A program made the position numbers and the translations under genes. The notes below the pieces were generated by a model. The model worked only from the letters and a program-made list of their open reading frames with translations. It was not told where the DNA came from and did not search any database. Shown piece after piece: positions 1 through 9,650 of a stretch of DNA of 28,054 nucleotides (position 1 is the first letter of the stretch; each line of letters opens with the position of its first letter). Location: NCBI GenBank assembly GCA_947629285.1, contig CANRDA010000001.1, forward strand, positions 1 through 28,054. Direction: 5' to 3'. The stretch comes from an uncultured Bacilli bacterium (GTDB lineage: Bacteria > Bacillota_I > Bacilli_A > RF39 > UBA660).

Positions 1-862
1 CTTCAACTTTTAAAGCCATATTTGGATTAGCAAGTCCAATATCCTCGTATGCAATCACACTCATTCTTCTAAATATAATATCTAAATCTTCTGCTTCTAT
101 AAGTCTTGCAAGATAATGTAGCGCGGCATCTACATCAGAACCTCTAATACTTTTTTGAAACGCACTTATGACATCATAATATCCATCTTCATTTTTATCG
201 TGAAATAAATTAGGTTTATTACTTATATTTTTTAGTGATTCTAAAGTCACTTTTTTATCAGTAGAGTAGTAAGCAACTTCAAGTAAATTATATGCATATC
301 TAAGGTCCCCACTTGAAGTGTTTGCTATAAAGTCTATACATTCATCATCTATTTTAATATCATTTAATTCTGTTTTGATAGCTTTATTAATAGCTATTTT
401 AATATCATCACTAGTTAGTTCTTTAAGTTCAAATATTTGACACCTAGAACGTATTGCTGGATTAATAGCGTGGTACGGATTAGATGTAGTCATACCAATT
501 AAAATAATTAATCCATTTTCTAGATATGGTAAAAGTAAGTCTTGTTTATCTTTATTGAGCCTATGTATCTCATCCATGATAACTACAAGTCCTTTATACA
601 TTTTGGCTTCTTCTACAACTACATCGAAGTCTTTTTTATTATTAATAACTGCATTAAGCATTCTATATTGTAATCCAAGTTCCTCAACTATTGCAGTTGC
701 TATTGTAGTTTTTCCAATACCTGGCTTACCATATAATATCATGGAAAACAATCTCTTGTTCTTTACTAAATTAGTAAGTACTTTATTTTTACCTATTAAA
801 TGTTTTTGTCCTATAACATCGTCTAAACATTTAGGTCTAAGTTTTAACGCCAATGGTTCCAT
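1..862 (-). CDS. rarA: RarA/MgsA replication-associated recombination ATPase, C-terminus beyond the window
   Basis: The frame is open on the minus strand from an ATG at 860-862 to the window edge, giving 287 residues of a protein that is normally about 420-440 long. It shows the RarA/clamp-loader AAA+ core: Walker A YGKPGIGKT (residues 42-50), Walker B VVIMDEIHRLNK (about 90-101), and sensor/arginine-finger text ending NPAIRSRCQIFEL. RarA acts at stalled replication forks with RecA and SSB; that role is family knowledge. The start is supported by the extended Shine-Dalgarno GGTGAG just upstream (minus strand). It diverges from the recombinase gene at 926, with only about 60 bp between the two starts. 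No frameshift is seen. The later cluster-forming C-terminal domain lies outside the window. Confidence 0.9.
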   Translation of the reverse strand, partial: MEPLALKLRPKCLDDVIGQKHLIGKNKVLTNLVKNKRLFSMILYGKPGIGKTTIATAIVEELGLQYRMLNAVINNKKDFDVVVEEAKMYKGLVVIMDEIHRLNKDKQDLLLPYLENGLIILIGMTTSNPYHAINPAIRSRCQIFELKELTSDDIKIAINKAIKTELNDIKIDDECIDFIANTSSGDLRYAYNLLEVAYYSTDKKVTLESLKNISNKPNLFHDKNEDGYYDVISAFQKSIRGSDVDAALHYLARLIEAEDLDIIFRRMSVIAYEDIGLANPNMALKVE

Positions 863-901
863 AATCTCACCAATAATATTTTACCATAATATATAAAAAA
901 G

Positions 902-922
902 TGGTATAATAAGTATGGTGAT
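902..922 (+). promoter_or_regulatory. Extended -10 promoter and GGTGAT ribosome site of the xerD-like gene
   Basis: TGG followed by TATAAT at 905-910 forms an extended -10 box. No good -35 is visible at the expected spacing. GGTGAT at 917-922 matches the extended anti-Shine-Dalgarno of 16S rRNA and sits three bases before the ATG at 926. The predicted start point falls almost on the ribosome site, so the leader would be very short, or the real promoter is elsewhere in the divergent region. Confidence 0.4.
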
Positions 923-925
923 AAT

Positions 926-1813
926 ATGGAGAACCTAAACGAATTAGTAGAAGAGTTTTTGAGATATTTACTTATAGATAAAGGTTATAGCAGCAATACT
1001 ATCGCTTCATATAAAATAGATTTGGAAAAATTTTTGGAGTATAACAAAGGAAAAAATATAGATAATATAACTAATAGTGATTTAAAAGAGTATGTTAAGT
1101 GGTTAAATAAAGAAAATTTAAATGAGAAATCTATATCGAGAAATATATCTTGTTTAAAAAGTTTTTATAAGTTTTTAGTAATAGAAAAATACGTAAAAAA
1201 TAATCCTAGTGATTTGATATCCATACCAAAAGTTAAAAAAAGTCTACCTAAAACACTTACTGAAGAAGAAGTAATTAAACTACTTGATATAGATTTAACT
1301 GATAATTTTAGTTATAGAAATAAAGCAATGCTTGAAGTGATGTATGCAACAGGACTTCGTGTAAGTGAACTAGTTAATTTGAAACTTCAAGATGTAGATT
1401 TATCTCAAGACTTAGTTAGAACTTTTGGAAAAGGTAGTAAAGAACGTGTTATTCCAATAGGAGAGTATGCTAGGGAATATTTAGAAAAATATATATATGA
1501 ATATAGAGCTTCTATGTTAAAAAGGACTAATAACGAATACTTATTTTTAAATAATCATGGGAATAAAATGACTAGACAAGGATTCTTTAAAATAATAAAG
1601 AAAATCGCTAAAGAAAAGGGTATAGATAAAGAGTTATCTCCTCATACACTTAGACATTCATTTGCTACTCACTTACTTAAATATGGGGCAGATTTAAGGA
1701 CAATACAAGAACTTTTAGGACACTCTGATATTTCAACAACTCAGATTTACACATATATAAGTAATGAAGAATTAAAGAAAAATTATGAAGATTTTCATCC
1801 ACATGGAAATTAA
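926..1813 (+). CDS. xerD: Tyrosine recombinase, XerD-type
   Basis: This is a 295-residue Xer-type tyrosine recombinase, the usual family length. It has an N-terminal SAM-like core-binding domain (residues 5-90) and a catalytic domain (about 105-290). The catalytic set is visible: Arg145 in ATGLRVSEL, His240 and Arg243 in PHTLRHSF, His266 in LLGHSD and the nucleophile Tyr275 in TTQIYTYI. Xer recombinases resolve chromosome dimers at dif and are hijacked by integrase-less phages. The text GADLRTIQELLGH and the late HP ending resemble XerD more than XerC, but this was not tested. It is likely relevant to the prophage at 12279-18127, which has dif-like ends and no integrase of its own. Confidence 0.88.
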   Translation: MENLNELVEEFLRYLLIDKGYSSNTIASYKIDLEKFLEYNKGKNIDNITNSDLKEYVKWLNKENLNEKSISRNISCLKSFYKFLVIEKYVKNNPSDLISIPKVKKSLPKTLTEEEVIKLLDIDLTDNFSYRNKAMLEVMYATGLRVSELVNLKLQDVDLSQDLVRTFGKGSKERVIPIGEYAREYLEKYIYEYRASMLKRTNNEYLFLNNHGNKMTRQGFFKIIKKIAKEKGIDKELSPHTLRHSFATHLLKYGADLRTIQELLGHSDISTTQIYTYISNEELKKNYEDFHPHGN

Positions 1814-1869
1814 GTGTAGATTTATACCACAAAATTTGATACAATAGTAATAGATAAAAGGAGGGTTGT

Positions 1870-3036
1870 ATGAAATTTAAAAGAATATTTTTAATCGTAC
1901 TAGATTCACTCGGGGTGGGGGAAGCAATAGATGCTAAAAAGTTTGATGATGTAGGAGCTAATACACTAGGTCATATATTAGAGTTTAATCCTATAGACTA
2001 TCCTAATTTAGAGCAAATGGGATTTTTGAATCTTGTCAATCACAACACTGATAAAAAGATTGATTCCTATTACACAAAGGCACATCCAAAGGCAAATGGG
2101 AAAGATACACTAACTGGGCACTTAGAGATGATGGGTATAAGAACGCTAATTCCATTTAAAACATTTACTAAGACTGGATTCCCTAAAGAATTAATAGATG
2201 AACTTGAAAAAAGAACTGGCAGAAAAGTAATTGGAAATTGTAATGCTAGTGGGACTGAAATAATAGAAAGACTTGGACAAGAACAGATAGATACTGGCGC
2301 ACTCATAGTATATACATCAGCTGATTCAGTACTTCAAATAGCCGCACACGAAGATGTAATTCCACTTAATGAATTATATAAGGACTGTGAGATTGCACGT
2401 GAATTAACCATAAAAGATGAATGGAAAGTCGGTAGAATTATTGCAAGACCATATGTTGGAACTCCTGGCAATTTTACTCGTACATCCAATAGACACGATT
2501 ATGCACTAGACCCGGTTAGTGATACTGTGTTAGATAATCTAAAAAATAGTGGCTTTGATGTAATATCTATAGGTAAAATAAGTGATATATTTAATAACTG
2601 CGGTATTACTAAAAGTACTAAAACTAAAGATAACTTAGATGGTATAATTAAAATAATTGAAACTGAAAAAGATGATTTTAGAGGCTTGTGTTTTGCCAAT
2701 CTAAATGATTTTGATTCAAAATACGGACATAGAAGAAATATAAAGGGGTATGCAGAGGCAATTAAAGAGTTTGATACTTATTTGCCTGTCATTAAAGACA
2801 ATTTAAAGGAGGACGATTTACTTATGATAGTAGCAGACCACGGAAATGATCCATCATACAAAGGAACAGACCATACAAGAGAAAACATACCTGTACTTAT
2901 ATATTCAAAAATGTTTACTGATCCAAAACATTTAAGAGAACTTGATTGCTTCTCAGATATAGGAGCGACAATCGCAGACAATTTTAATGTTAAATTACCA
3001 TTGGTTGGAAAGAGTTTTTTAGGTAAATTAAAATGA
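1870..3036 (+). CDS. deoB: Phosphopentomutase
   Basis: The 388-residue protein interconverts ribose- or deoxyribose-1-phosphate and the 5-phosphate in nucleoside salvage, in the cytosol. It begins with the alkaline-phosphatase-superfamily metal motif (LIVLDSLGVGEA), followed by GANTLGHI, then GKDTLTGHLEMMG, which carries the phosphorylated threonine. The second metal cluster near the C-terminus reads VADHGNDPSYKGTDHTRE. Length and motif order are those of complete DeoB. AAGGAGGG precedes the ATG at good spacing. It is the first gene of an operon: its stop overlaps the next start by 4 bp. Confidence 0.96.
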   Translation: MKFKRIFLIVLDSLGVGEAIDAKKFDDVGANTLGHILEFNPIDYPNLEQMGFLNLVNHNTDKKIDSYYTKAHPKANGKDTLTGHLEMMGIRTLIPFKTFTKTGFPKELIDELEKRTGRKVIGNCNASGTEIIERLGQEQIDTGALIVYTSADSVLQIAAHEDVIPLNELYKDCEIARELTIKDEWKVGRIIARPYVGTPGNFTRTSNRHDYALDPVSDTVLDNLKNSGFDVISIGKISDIFNNCGITKSTKTKDNLDGIIKIIETEKDDFRGLCFANLNDFDSKYGHRRNIKGYAEAIKEFDTYLPVIKDNLKEDDLLMIVADHGNDPSYKGTDHTRENIPVLIYSKMFTDPKHLRELDCFSDIGATIADNFNVKLPLVGKSFLGKLK

Positions 3037-3719
3037 AATATCAAGAGTTTTTAAAAGAATTAAATAGTCTGCAAGATTTAAAATTTAAAGATTTTCATTC
3101 AAAATTAATTCACGATGATAATTTAATAGGTGTTAAGACAGCTGATTTAAAAAATGTTGCTAAAAAAATTGTCAAAGCTGATTATGATGCATTCATAAAA
3201 GAAAATAAACATTCATTTTACGAAGAAAATTTAGTACACGGGTTATTACTTGGATATATAAAAAAAGATTATATTGAACTTAAAAAGTATATAGATGATT
3301 TTATACCATACATAGATAACTGGGCAGTTTGTGACCTTACTGCAGCAAATTTAAAAATATATAAGAAAAAGGCTTTAAGAGAAGAGGCATTTAACGATAT
3401 AAAAGGATATATCAACGATAAAAATCCTTGGATAAACAGATTTGGATATGTACTTCTTTTATACTATTACATAGATGATGAGCATATAGATGAAATATTT
3501 AAATTGTGTGAAAAAGAAACGCAAGAATATTTTGTTAAAATGGCAGTAGCTTGGTTACTTTCTATGTGCTTTGTATCATATAAAAAAGATACTTTAGCAT
3601 TCTTTAAGAATAACAAGCTAGATAAATGGACACATAATAAAGCACTTCAAAAACTAATCGAATCTAGAATGATTACTGATAAAGAAAAAGATAAATTAAG
3701 AAAGATGAAAAAGAAATGA
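3033..3719 (+). CDS. AlkD-like DNA alkylation repair protein
   Basis: The 228-residue protein looks like the AlkD/DNA alkylation repair family (HEAT-like helical repeats, DNA glycosylase activity on alkylated purines). Supporting text includes LIGVKTADLKNVAKKI near residue 35, DNWAVCDLTAANLK (about 97-110), KNPWINRFGYVLLLYYY and the late VAWLLSMCF. NWAVCD with its Trp and Asp matches the expected substrate-pocket region of the family. It overlaps deoB and the following gene by 4 bp on each side, so translation is probably coupled. Its substrate cannot be read from the sequence. Confidence 0.85.
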   Translation: MKYQEFLKELNSLQDLKFKDFHSKLIHDDNLIGVKTADLKNVAKKIVKADYDAFIKENKHSFYEENLVHGLLLGYIKKDYIELKKYIDDFIPYIDNWAVCDLTAANLKIYKKKALREEAFNDIKGYINDKNPWINRFGYVLLLYYYIDDEHIDEIFKLCEKETQEYFVKMAVAWLLSMCFVSYKKDTLAFFKNNKLDKWTHNKALQKLIESRMITDKEKDKLRKMKKK

Positions 3720-4228
3720 AATACTTAGTTATTTCTGATATACATGGTAATATTTATAATTTAAATAAAGTACTTGATATATATTTCTTGGAACACGCAT
3801 CTAAGCTTATTATACTCGGTGATTTATTTAATTATGGAATAGATTTAAATAAAACCGATATTATTAACAGATTAAATCTTATGAAAGATAATATTATTGC
3901 TGTTAGTGGGAACTGTGATAATAATATAAAAGACATATTATTTGATATGCCATATATAAATAAAGTTAATCTAAATAATAAAAATATTATACTTACTCAT
4001 GGACATTTATATAATAAAGAGTATCTATTAAATACAGATGCTGATATTATATTTACTGGACATTCACATATAGCAGATATTAGTGAAGTAGGGGATAAAC
4101 TATTTATTAATCCTGGGTCAATTTCTAAATCTAGGAGAGGAGAAAATAGTTTTGTTATCGTTGATGAAAATAAAGTTAGTATAAGAAATTTAGATAATGA
4201 AATATTAGAAGAATACAAACTTAAATAG
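3716..4228 (+). CDS. YfcE/MJ0936-type metallophosphodiesterase
   Basis: The 170-residue protein carries the full calcineurin-like phosphoesterase motif set: SDIHGN (Asp8, His10), ILGDLFNYG, SGNCDN, LTHGH and TGHSH, ending in the family's NPGSIS segment. This is the size of YfcE-type phosphodiesterases, which use two metal ions. The physiological substrate is unknown. It is the last gene of the deoB operon and runs into a terminator that starts within its final codons. Confidence 0.88.
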   Translation: MKYLVISDIHGNIYNLNKVLDIYFLEHASKLIILGDLFNYGIDLNKTDIINRLNLMKDNIIAVSGNCDNNIKDILFDMPYINKVNLNNKNIILTHGHLYNKEYLLNTDADIIFTGHSHIADISEVGDKLFINPGSISKSRRGENSFVIVDENKVSIRNLDNEILEEYKLK

Positions 4229-4240
4229 TTTGTGTTTTTT
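4215..4240 (+). terminator. Rho-independent terminator of the deoB operon
   Basis: ACAAACT at 4215-4221 and AGTTTGT at 4227-4233 form a hairpin with a 5-nt loop. It is followed by a T run to 4240. The stem overlaps the stop codon of the preceding gene. Confidence 0.75.
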
Positions 4241-4270
4241 ATTGATTGTTGGTGAATATCTATAAAAATA

Positions 4271-4279
4271 TGGTATAAT
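4271..4279 (+). promoter_or_regulatory. Probable cas operon promoter (extended -10)
   Basis: TGG plus TATAAT (4274-4279) is a strong extended -10 reading towards cas9. The -35 is unclear; TTGGTG at 4249-4254 would give 19-bp spacing. A transcript from here would cross the whole tracrRNA gene in antisense before reaching cas9. Confidence 0.5.
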
Positions 4280-4290
4280 TAAATTGTGAT

Positions 4291-4383
4291 ACAAAAAAGG
4301 ACTGTCTAAACAGTCTGCTTAGGGTAATCCATAAGGAAAACCTTTATTTTAACTTTCTATGTCATCTTAAATGGTATTAAGAC
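4291..4383 (-). ncRNA. tracrRNA of the type II-A system
   Basis: Read on the minus strand this is a clear tracrRNA of about 93 nt. The anti-repeat lies at about 4355-4383; TAATACCATTTAAG and GACATAGA pair with the CRISPR repeat. It is followed by AAGTTAAAATAA, the same lower-stem/nexus text as in Streptococcus pyogenes tracrRNA (recalled). The 3' end is the hairpin GACTGT/ACAGTC (plus coordinates 4300-4305 and 4310-4315), followed on the minus strand by a T run (4293-4298). As in S. pyogenes it is encoded opposite to and upstream of cas9. The ends are inferred from the promoter and terminator, not measured. Confidence 0.9.
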
Positions 4384-4389
4384 AACTTA

Positions 4390-4419
4390 ATTGTATCACG
4401 TAATGAAGGAGGAAGTCAA
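4390..4419 (-). promoter_or_regulatory. tracrRNA promoter overlapping the cas9 ribosome-binding region
   Basis: On the minus strand TTGACT (plus 4414-4419) and TACAAT (plus 4390-4395) are spaced by 18 bp. TGA just before the -10 gives an extended -10. The predicted start is near 4383, exactly at the anti-repeat. The -35 lies between the cas9 Shine-Dalgarno (4408-4412) and its ATG (4421), so tracrRNA transcription and cas9 expression share the same 30 bp. Confidence 0.75.
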
Positions 4420-4420
4420 G

Positions 4421-7400
4421 ATGTTAGACGAAAAAAATATAATATTGGATTAGATATCGGTACTACTTCAGTTGGTTGGGCAGTAGTAGATCCTGAAACC
4501 TATAAAATTATGAATAAAGCAAATAAACAATTATGGGGTGTTAGACTATTCGATGAAGCCATTACTGCAGAAGGTAGAAGAGGTTTTAGAACAAGCAGGA
4601 AAAGATATGATAGAAGAAGAAAAAGAATTAAATTATTACAAAATGAATTTAGAGATGAAATAAATAAAGTCGATCCTAACTTCTTTAAAAAATTAAAAGA
4701 AAGTTTTTACAATGAATCAGATACAAAGAACAAAACAATTATATTATCAAAAGAAGAAAAAAAGCAAATTAAAGAATATAATAAAAAATATAAAACTATA
4801 TATCATCTTAGAGAAAGACTAATAAATAATCCTGAAAAAGAGGATATAAGACTTGTTTATTTAGCAATACACCACATTATAAAATATAGAGGTAATTTCT
4901 TATATAATAGTGATAGTTTTAACGTTGATAATTTAAATATATCTGAAAAGTTAAATGAAATATTTAATAATATATATTCACTTTGTGATGAATTAGAATT
5001 AAATATAGATATTTTAAATGATAATTTTTATCAAGTATTAGAAAATGCTTTAATTGAAAAGTCTAATACGGATAAAAAAGTACTCATTAAAGCATCATTA
5101 AATGATAATATTTATAAGGACTTTACAAATGAATTTATTAAATTAATATTAGGTAATAAATTTTCAATATCAAAATTATTTAATATTGAACTTGATGAAG
5201 ATATAAATATTAGTTTCAAAAGTTCAGAATACGATGATAATTGCTCTAAACTTGAAAAATCTTTAGGGGATAAAATAGAAGTATTAAACAATTTAAAAGA
5301 ATTATATAATATTTTGTTTTTAAAAAGTTTATTTAAAAATAGTAATAATACTAATATATCTTCATTAATGGTTAAAAGATATAACGAACATGCAAATGAT
5401 TTAAAATTTTTAAAACAATTATTAAAATACGATGATAAATTATATAAAATTTTCTTTAAAGATAATTTGTCAGATAAAAAAGATGAGTTTTGTATTTATA
5501 GAAAATATGTGAATAATGCTTTATCTTATGAGGAATTTAAAAAAGAATTAAATAAAGCCTTAGAAATAATATTTAATTATAATATCGATGAAAACCTTAT
5601 AGATGAATATACAAGTTACTTTAAAGAAAGAATTGATGAAAACTTATTTTTACCTAGGATTACTGATTCAGATAATGGTAAATATCCATATCAATTAAAT
5701 AAAGTTGAGTTAGAAAAAATAATAGAAAATCAAGGAAAATACTATCCTTTCTTAAAACAAACAGTAAAAGATTCAAATAAAGAAGTTTATAAATTAGTTA
5801 AACTTTTAACATTTAAAATACCATATTATATTGGACCATTAAATAATACTACTAATAAAAAAGGTATTGTTAATAAAAACGCATGGGCAGTAAAAAAAGA
5901 TAATAAAATACAAGTAACACCTTATAATTTTGATGAAATAATAGATAAAGAAGCATCTGCAGAATTATTTATTACTAGAATGATTTCACATTGTACTTAT
6001 TTACTTAATGAATATGCACTACCTAGTAATTCGATATTATATTGTAAATATAAAGTGATGAATGAGTTAAAACAGATAAAGGTAATGAATAGAAAAATTC
6101 CAAATTCTTTACAGCACACAATCTTTGATGAGTTATTTTTAAAGACTAATTCATTTATAACTGAAAGAAAATTTATTAATTATTTAAAAGGTACTAATGA
6201 ATATAATATGTATGATAATTTGAATATAGAAGGTTATTCTAGTGATAAAAAGTTTGCTAATAATATGCAATCATATGTAGATTTCTTTGGTGAAGATGGG
6301 ATATTTAAAGATACTGATTATAAAATTAATGATGCTGAAGAAATAATTAGATGGATAACTATTTTTGAGGATAAAGATATCTTAGAGACAAAAGTGCGAA
6401 AAGAATATCCAAAATTAAATGACCGTGCAGTAAAATTAATTCTATCAAAAAGATATACTGGCTGGGGAAATCTATCAGAAAAGTTATTAAATGGTATATA
6501 TTATAAAGATAAAGAATCCAATATAAATAAATCTATAATGGATTTAATGTATGAAACAGAAGATAATTTTATGCAAATAATATTTAAAAAAGAATATGGC
6601 TTTCAAGATAAAATTGATGAGATAAACTTATCTAATGTTAATAATAAACTAGATTATTCTATAGTAGATGCACTTGCAACCTCTCCATCTACCAAAAGAG
6701 CAATTTATCAATCATTAAAAATAGTAAAAGAAATTACTGATTATATGGGATATGACCCAGAAAACATAATGATTGAAATGTCCAGAGGGGAGGATAAAGT
6801 AAAATCAAGAAAAGATACAAAAAAGACTTACTTAAATAAATTATATGATAAATTTAAAAAAGATATAAATGATTATAATAAATTAAAGAAAGAATTAAAC
6901 TCTTTTGATAAAATTGATAGTCAAAAGTTATTCTTATATTTTATCCAAGAGGGGAAAAGTCTATATTCGAGAAAACCACTTAATATAGATAATTTGGAAG
7001 AATATGAAATTGACCACATTATTCCAAGAACACTTATAAAAGATGATTCTATCGAGAATAAAGCACTAGTATTAAGAAGTGAAAATCATGAAAAAGCCGC
7101 AAATTTCGTACTACCTTCTAATTTTAGAACTAGAGATATGATTAATTGGTGGATACATCTTAAAGATTGTAATTTAATTACTAGTAAAAAATTTAACAAT
7201 CTATGTAGAAATTATTATACTGAAAAAGATATAGAAGGTTTCATCAATAGACAGTTAGTTGAAACAAGGCAGATAACTAAACATGTAGCAAGTATTTTAA
7301 ATAATTTTTATAAAGATACTAAAATCGTTTATTTAAACGCTGAGCTATCAAGCAATTATAGAAAGAAATTTGAATTATTTAAATACCGTGATTTAAATGA

Positions 7401-8478
7401 TTATCACCATGCTCATGATGCTTATTTAGCAGCAGTTATAGGTGAATATAAAGAGAAATATTTAAATACAACTACTGATTTTGAAAAATTAAAAGAAATT
7501 ACTAAAAAACTTATTGAAGAAAAAAAATATAATGAATTAAGTTATGGATATGTAATTAATAGTATTAGTAATGATGTAAGTCTTTTTGATGAAGATACAG
7601 GTGAAATTAAATTTGATGCAGATTTATTCAATGAGACAGTAAAAGAAACATTATATAGAAATGATATATTAATTAGTAAAAAAACTGAAATTAAAACTGG
7701 AGAGTTTTATAATCAAACTAAAAGCAAAAAAGGAAATAAAGGAGTTCCTTTAAAAGAAAATCTACCAACGGAATTATATGGTTCATATACAAGTTTAAAT
7801 CCTTCATATTCAGTTTTAGTAAAATATACTAAGAAAAATAAAACTGAACAAAGATTAATTGGCGTTCCTATATATTATAGTATTAAAAATAACAATGATA
7901 ACAATATACTTATTAATTATATTGCGAGTTTGTTACAGATTGATGATAAAAATAGTATTGAAATTATAAAAGATAAAATACCTTTTTATACAATTTTAGA
8001 TTGGGATGGTCAAATTTGTTCTTTAGTAGGTGCGACAGATAAAGTAGAAGTATGTAATGCGAAAGAATTTAAAATTAATAAAGAAAATCAAATAAAATGG
8101 AAATATACTTTAAACAGGCTATTTAATAAAAATATAAATAGTATAGATGATGTTATATATAACAATCAATTAAATGAAGTTGCCAATTATATAATTGAAA
8201 AAATTGAAACTGACTATAAACTATATGAGAATCTTTTACCAGAAATAAAAGAGTTCTTAAGTGATGATGTTTTAAATAATATAACTATTGATACAAAAGA
8301 AAAAACATTACTTGAATTGTTTAAACTATTAAAATTTAATAGTGCAACTGCTAATTTAAAATGCTTAGACAGTAACTTGTCCTTAGCATTCGGAAAAAAG
8401 CACAGTAGAATTATAAGTCATTTCACAATCATTAATAAATCTGTAACTGGATTAAGGGAACATAGAAATGAGTTTTAG
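4421..8478 (+). CDS. cas9: Cas9 (type II-A), reading frame broken at an A7 run after the start codon
   Basis: RNA-guided DNA endonuclease; about 1352 residues if the frame is restored. The ATG at 4421, eight bases after an AGGAGG-type ribosome site, reads only MLDEKNIILD and stops at 4451-4453. One extra A in the run 4431-4437 would join it to the main frame, giving MLDEKKYNIGLDIGTTSVGW with RuvC-I Asp12. The uninterrupted frame has its first ATG at 4510, which would lack RuvC-I. Further motifs (restored numbering): arginine-rich bridge helix (RRGFRTSRKRYDRRRKR), RuvC-II Glu786 in IMIEMSRG, HNH Asp865-His866 in YEIDHIIP with the later Asn in IENKALVL, RuvC-III HHAHDAY with Asp1000, and the C-terminal KSVTGLREHR like streptococcal Cas9. 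It overlaps cas1 by 11 bp. The break may be an assembly error, slippage-dependent expression or inactivation. Confidence 0.93.
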
Positions 8479-9340
8479 GACTGTTGTTATATCAAAACAA
8501 TCTAGGATAAGTTATAAAAACAGATTTCTAGTAGTTAAACAAGAAAATGATGAAAAATATATTCATTTATCAGAAATAGATACAATTATAGTCGATTCTA
8601 TAGCTGTATCTATTTCCTTATACTTGTTAAAAGAATTATGCGATAATAAAATAAATATAATTTTTTGTGATGAAAAACATAATCCATATGGAGAATTAAT
8701 GTCTCTTTATTCAAGTCATAATTCTAGTAAAAAAATAATATTACAAAGTAAATGGAATAATAAATTAAAAGATGAATTATGGGAAAATATAATAATAAAT
8801 AAAATAACTAATCAAGCCATTTTATTACAAAAAATAAAATCTGATAATTATAATTTATTATTAGAATATGCTAAAGACGTAAAAATAGGGGATAAAACAA
8901 ATAGAGAAGGACATGCTGCAAAAGTATACTTTAATTCATTATTTACTAAAAAGTTTGTAAGAAATGAAAATGATGATATAAATTCGGCACTAAATTATGG
9001 ATATGCAGTATTACTTTCTACATTTAATAAAGAAATAGTAAATAATGGTTACAAAACAGAACTTGGAATACATCATAAAAATGAATTTAATCCATTTAAT
9101 TTAACTTGTGATTTAATGGAACCTTTTAGGATAGTTATTGATAGTTTTGTGTATTATAATCAAACAAGAGAGTTTAATAGTGAATATAAGATGGATTTGG
9201 TAAATATATTTAATGCTAAATACGACTATTTAGGTAAAAAATATACATTAAAAGATATAATAAAATTATATGTAAAAAATATATTTGATTTTATAGAAAA
9301 TAATAAAGAGTATAAAGGATTTAGTATTTATGAGGGATAG
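8468..9340 (+). CDS. cas1: Cas1 spacer-acquisition integrase (type II)
   Basis: The 290-residue protein is the integrase subunit of the Cas1-Cas2 complex that inserts new spacers at the leader end of the array. The type II start MSFRTVVISKQSRISYK is typical. Catalytic residues are in place: Glu147 in NREGHAAKVYF, His203 in GIHHKNEFNPFN and Glu218 in CDLMEPFR. The length matches the family. It overlaps the ends of both cas9 and cas2, consistent with one operon. Confidence 0.96.
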   Translation: MSFRTVVISKQSRISYKNRFLVVKQENDEKYIHLSEIDTIIVDSIAVSISLYLLKELCDNKINIIFCDEKHNPYGELMSLYSSHNSSKKIILQSKWNNKLKDELWENIIINKITNQAILLQKIKSDNYNLLLEYAKDVKIGDKTNREGHAAKVYFNSLFTKKFVRNENDDINSALNYGYAVLLSTFNKEIVNNGYKTELGIHHKNEFNPFNLTCDLMEPFRIVIDSFVYYNQTREFNSEYKMDLVNIFNAKYDYLGKKYTLKDIIKLYVKNIFDFIENNKEYKGFSIYEG

Positions 9341-9650
9341 AGCAATGAGGACAATAGTGTTTTTTGATTTACCTAATGTTTATGCAAAAGATAGAAGAAA
9401 TTATAATTTATTTAAAAAATTTCTAACAAATGAAGGATTTTTAATGTTACAAGAATCAGTTTATTCTAAAATTGTATTAAATTCAGTTCAATCCAATTTG
9501 TTGATTGAACGAGTAAAAAAGAACGCACCAAAAAAAGGTATTATTCAATTGATGACAATAACAGAAAAACAATATTCCCAAATAATTTATGTAATAGGGG
9601 AGTCCAACACTAAAATAATAGATAGTGAAGATAGGTTAGTGGTATTATGA
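9330..9650 (+). CDS. cas2: Cas2
   Basis: A 106-residue ferredoxin-like fold protein, the dimeric scaffold of the Cas1-Cas2 integration complex. The first strand MRTIVFFDLP contains the conserved Asp, followed by KKFLTNEGFLMLQESVYSK, as in streptococcal Cas2. The start at 9330 gives the N-terminal extension MRDRA also seen in S. pyogenes Cas2 (recalled). The ATG at 9345, preceded by GAGGG, is an equally possible start. It overlaps csn2 by 4 bp. Confidence 0.95.
   Translation: MRDRAMRTIVFFDLPNVYAKDRRNYNLFKKFLTNEGFLMLQESVYSKIVLNSVQSNLLIERVKKNAPKKGIIQLMTITEKQYSQIIYVIGESNTKIIDSEDRLVVL

Noticed and set aside
2070..3044. Minus-strand open frames within deoB
   Set aside because: They are antisense shadows of a well-conserved gene, without ribosome sites or recognisable products.
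4355..4383. An additional CRISPR repeat upstream of cas9
   Set aside because: The repeat-like plus-strand text is the complement of the tracrRNA anti-repeat; nexus, terminator and promoter on the minus strand show it is tracrRNA.
4510..8478. Cas9 starting at ATG 4510
   Set aside because: This start has no ribosome site and would remove the RuvC-I motif. The site at 4421 with its A7 frameshift explains the region better.
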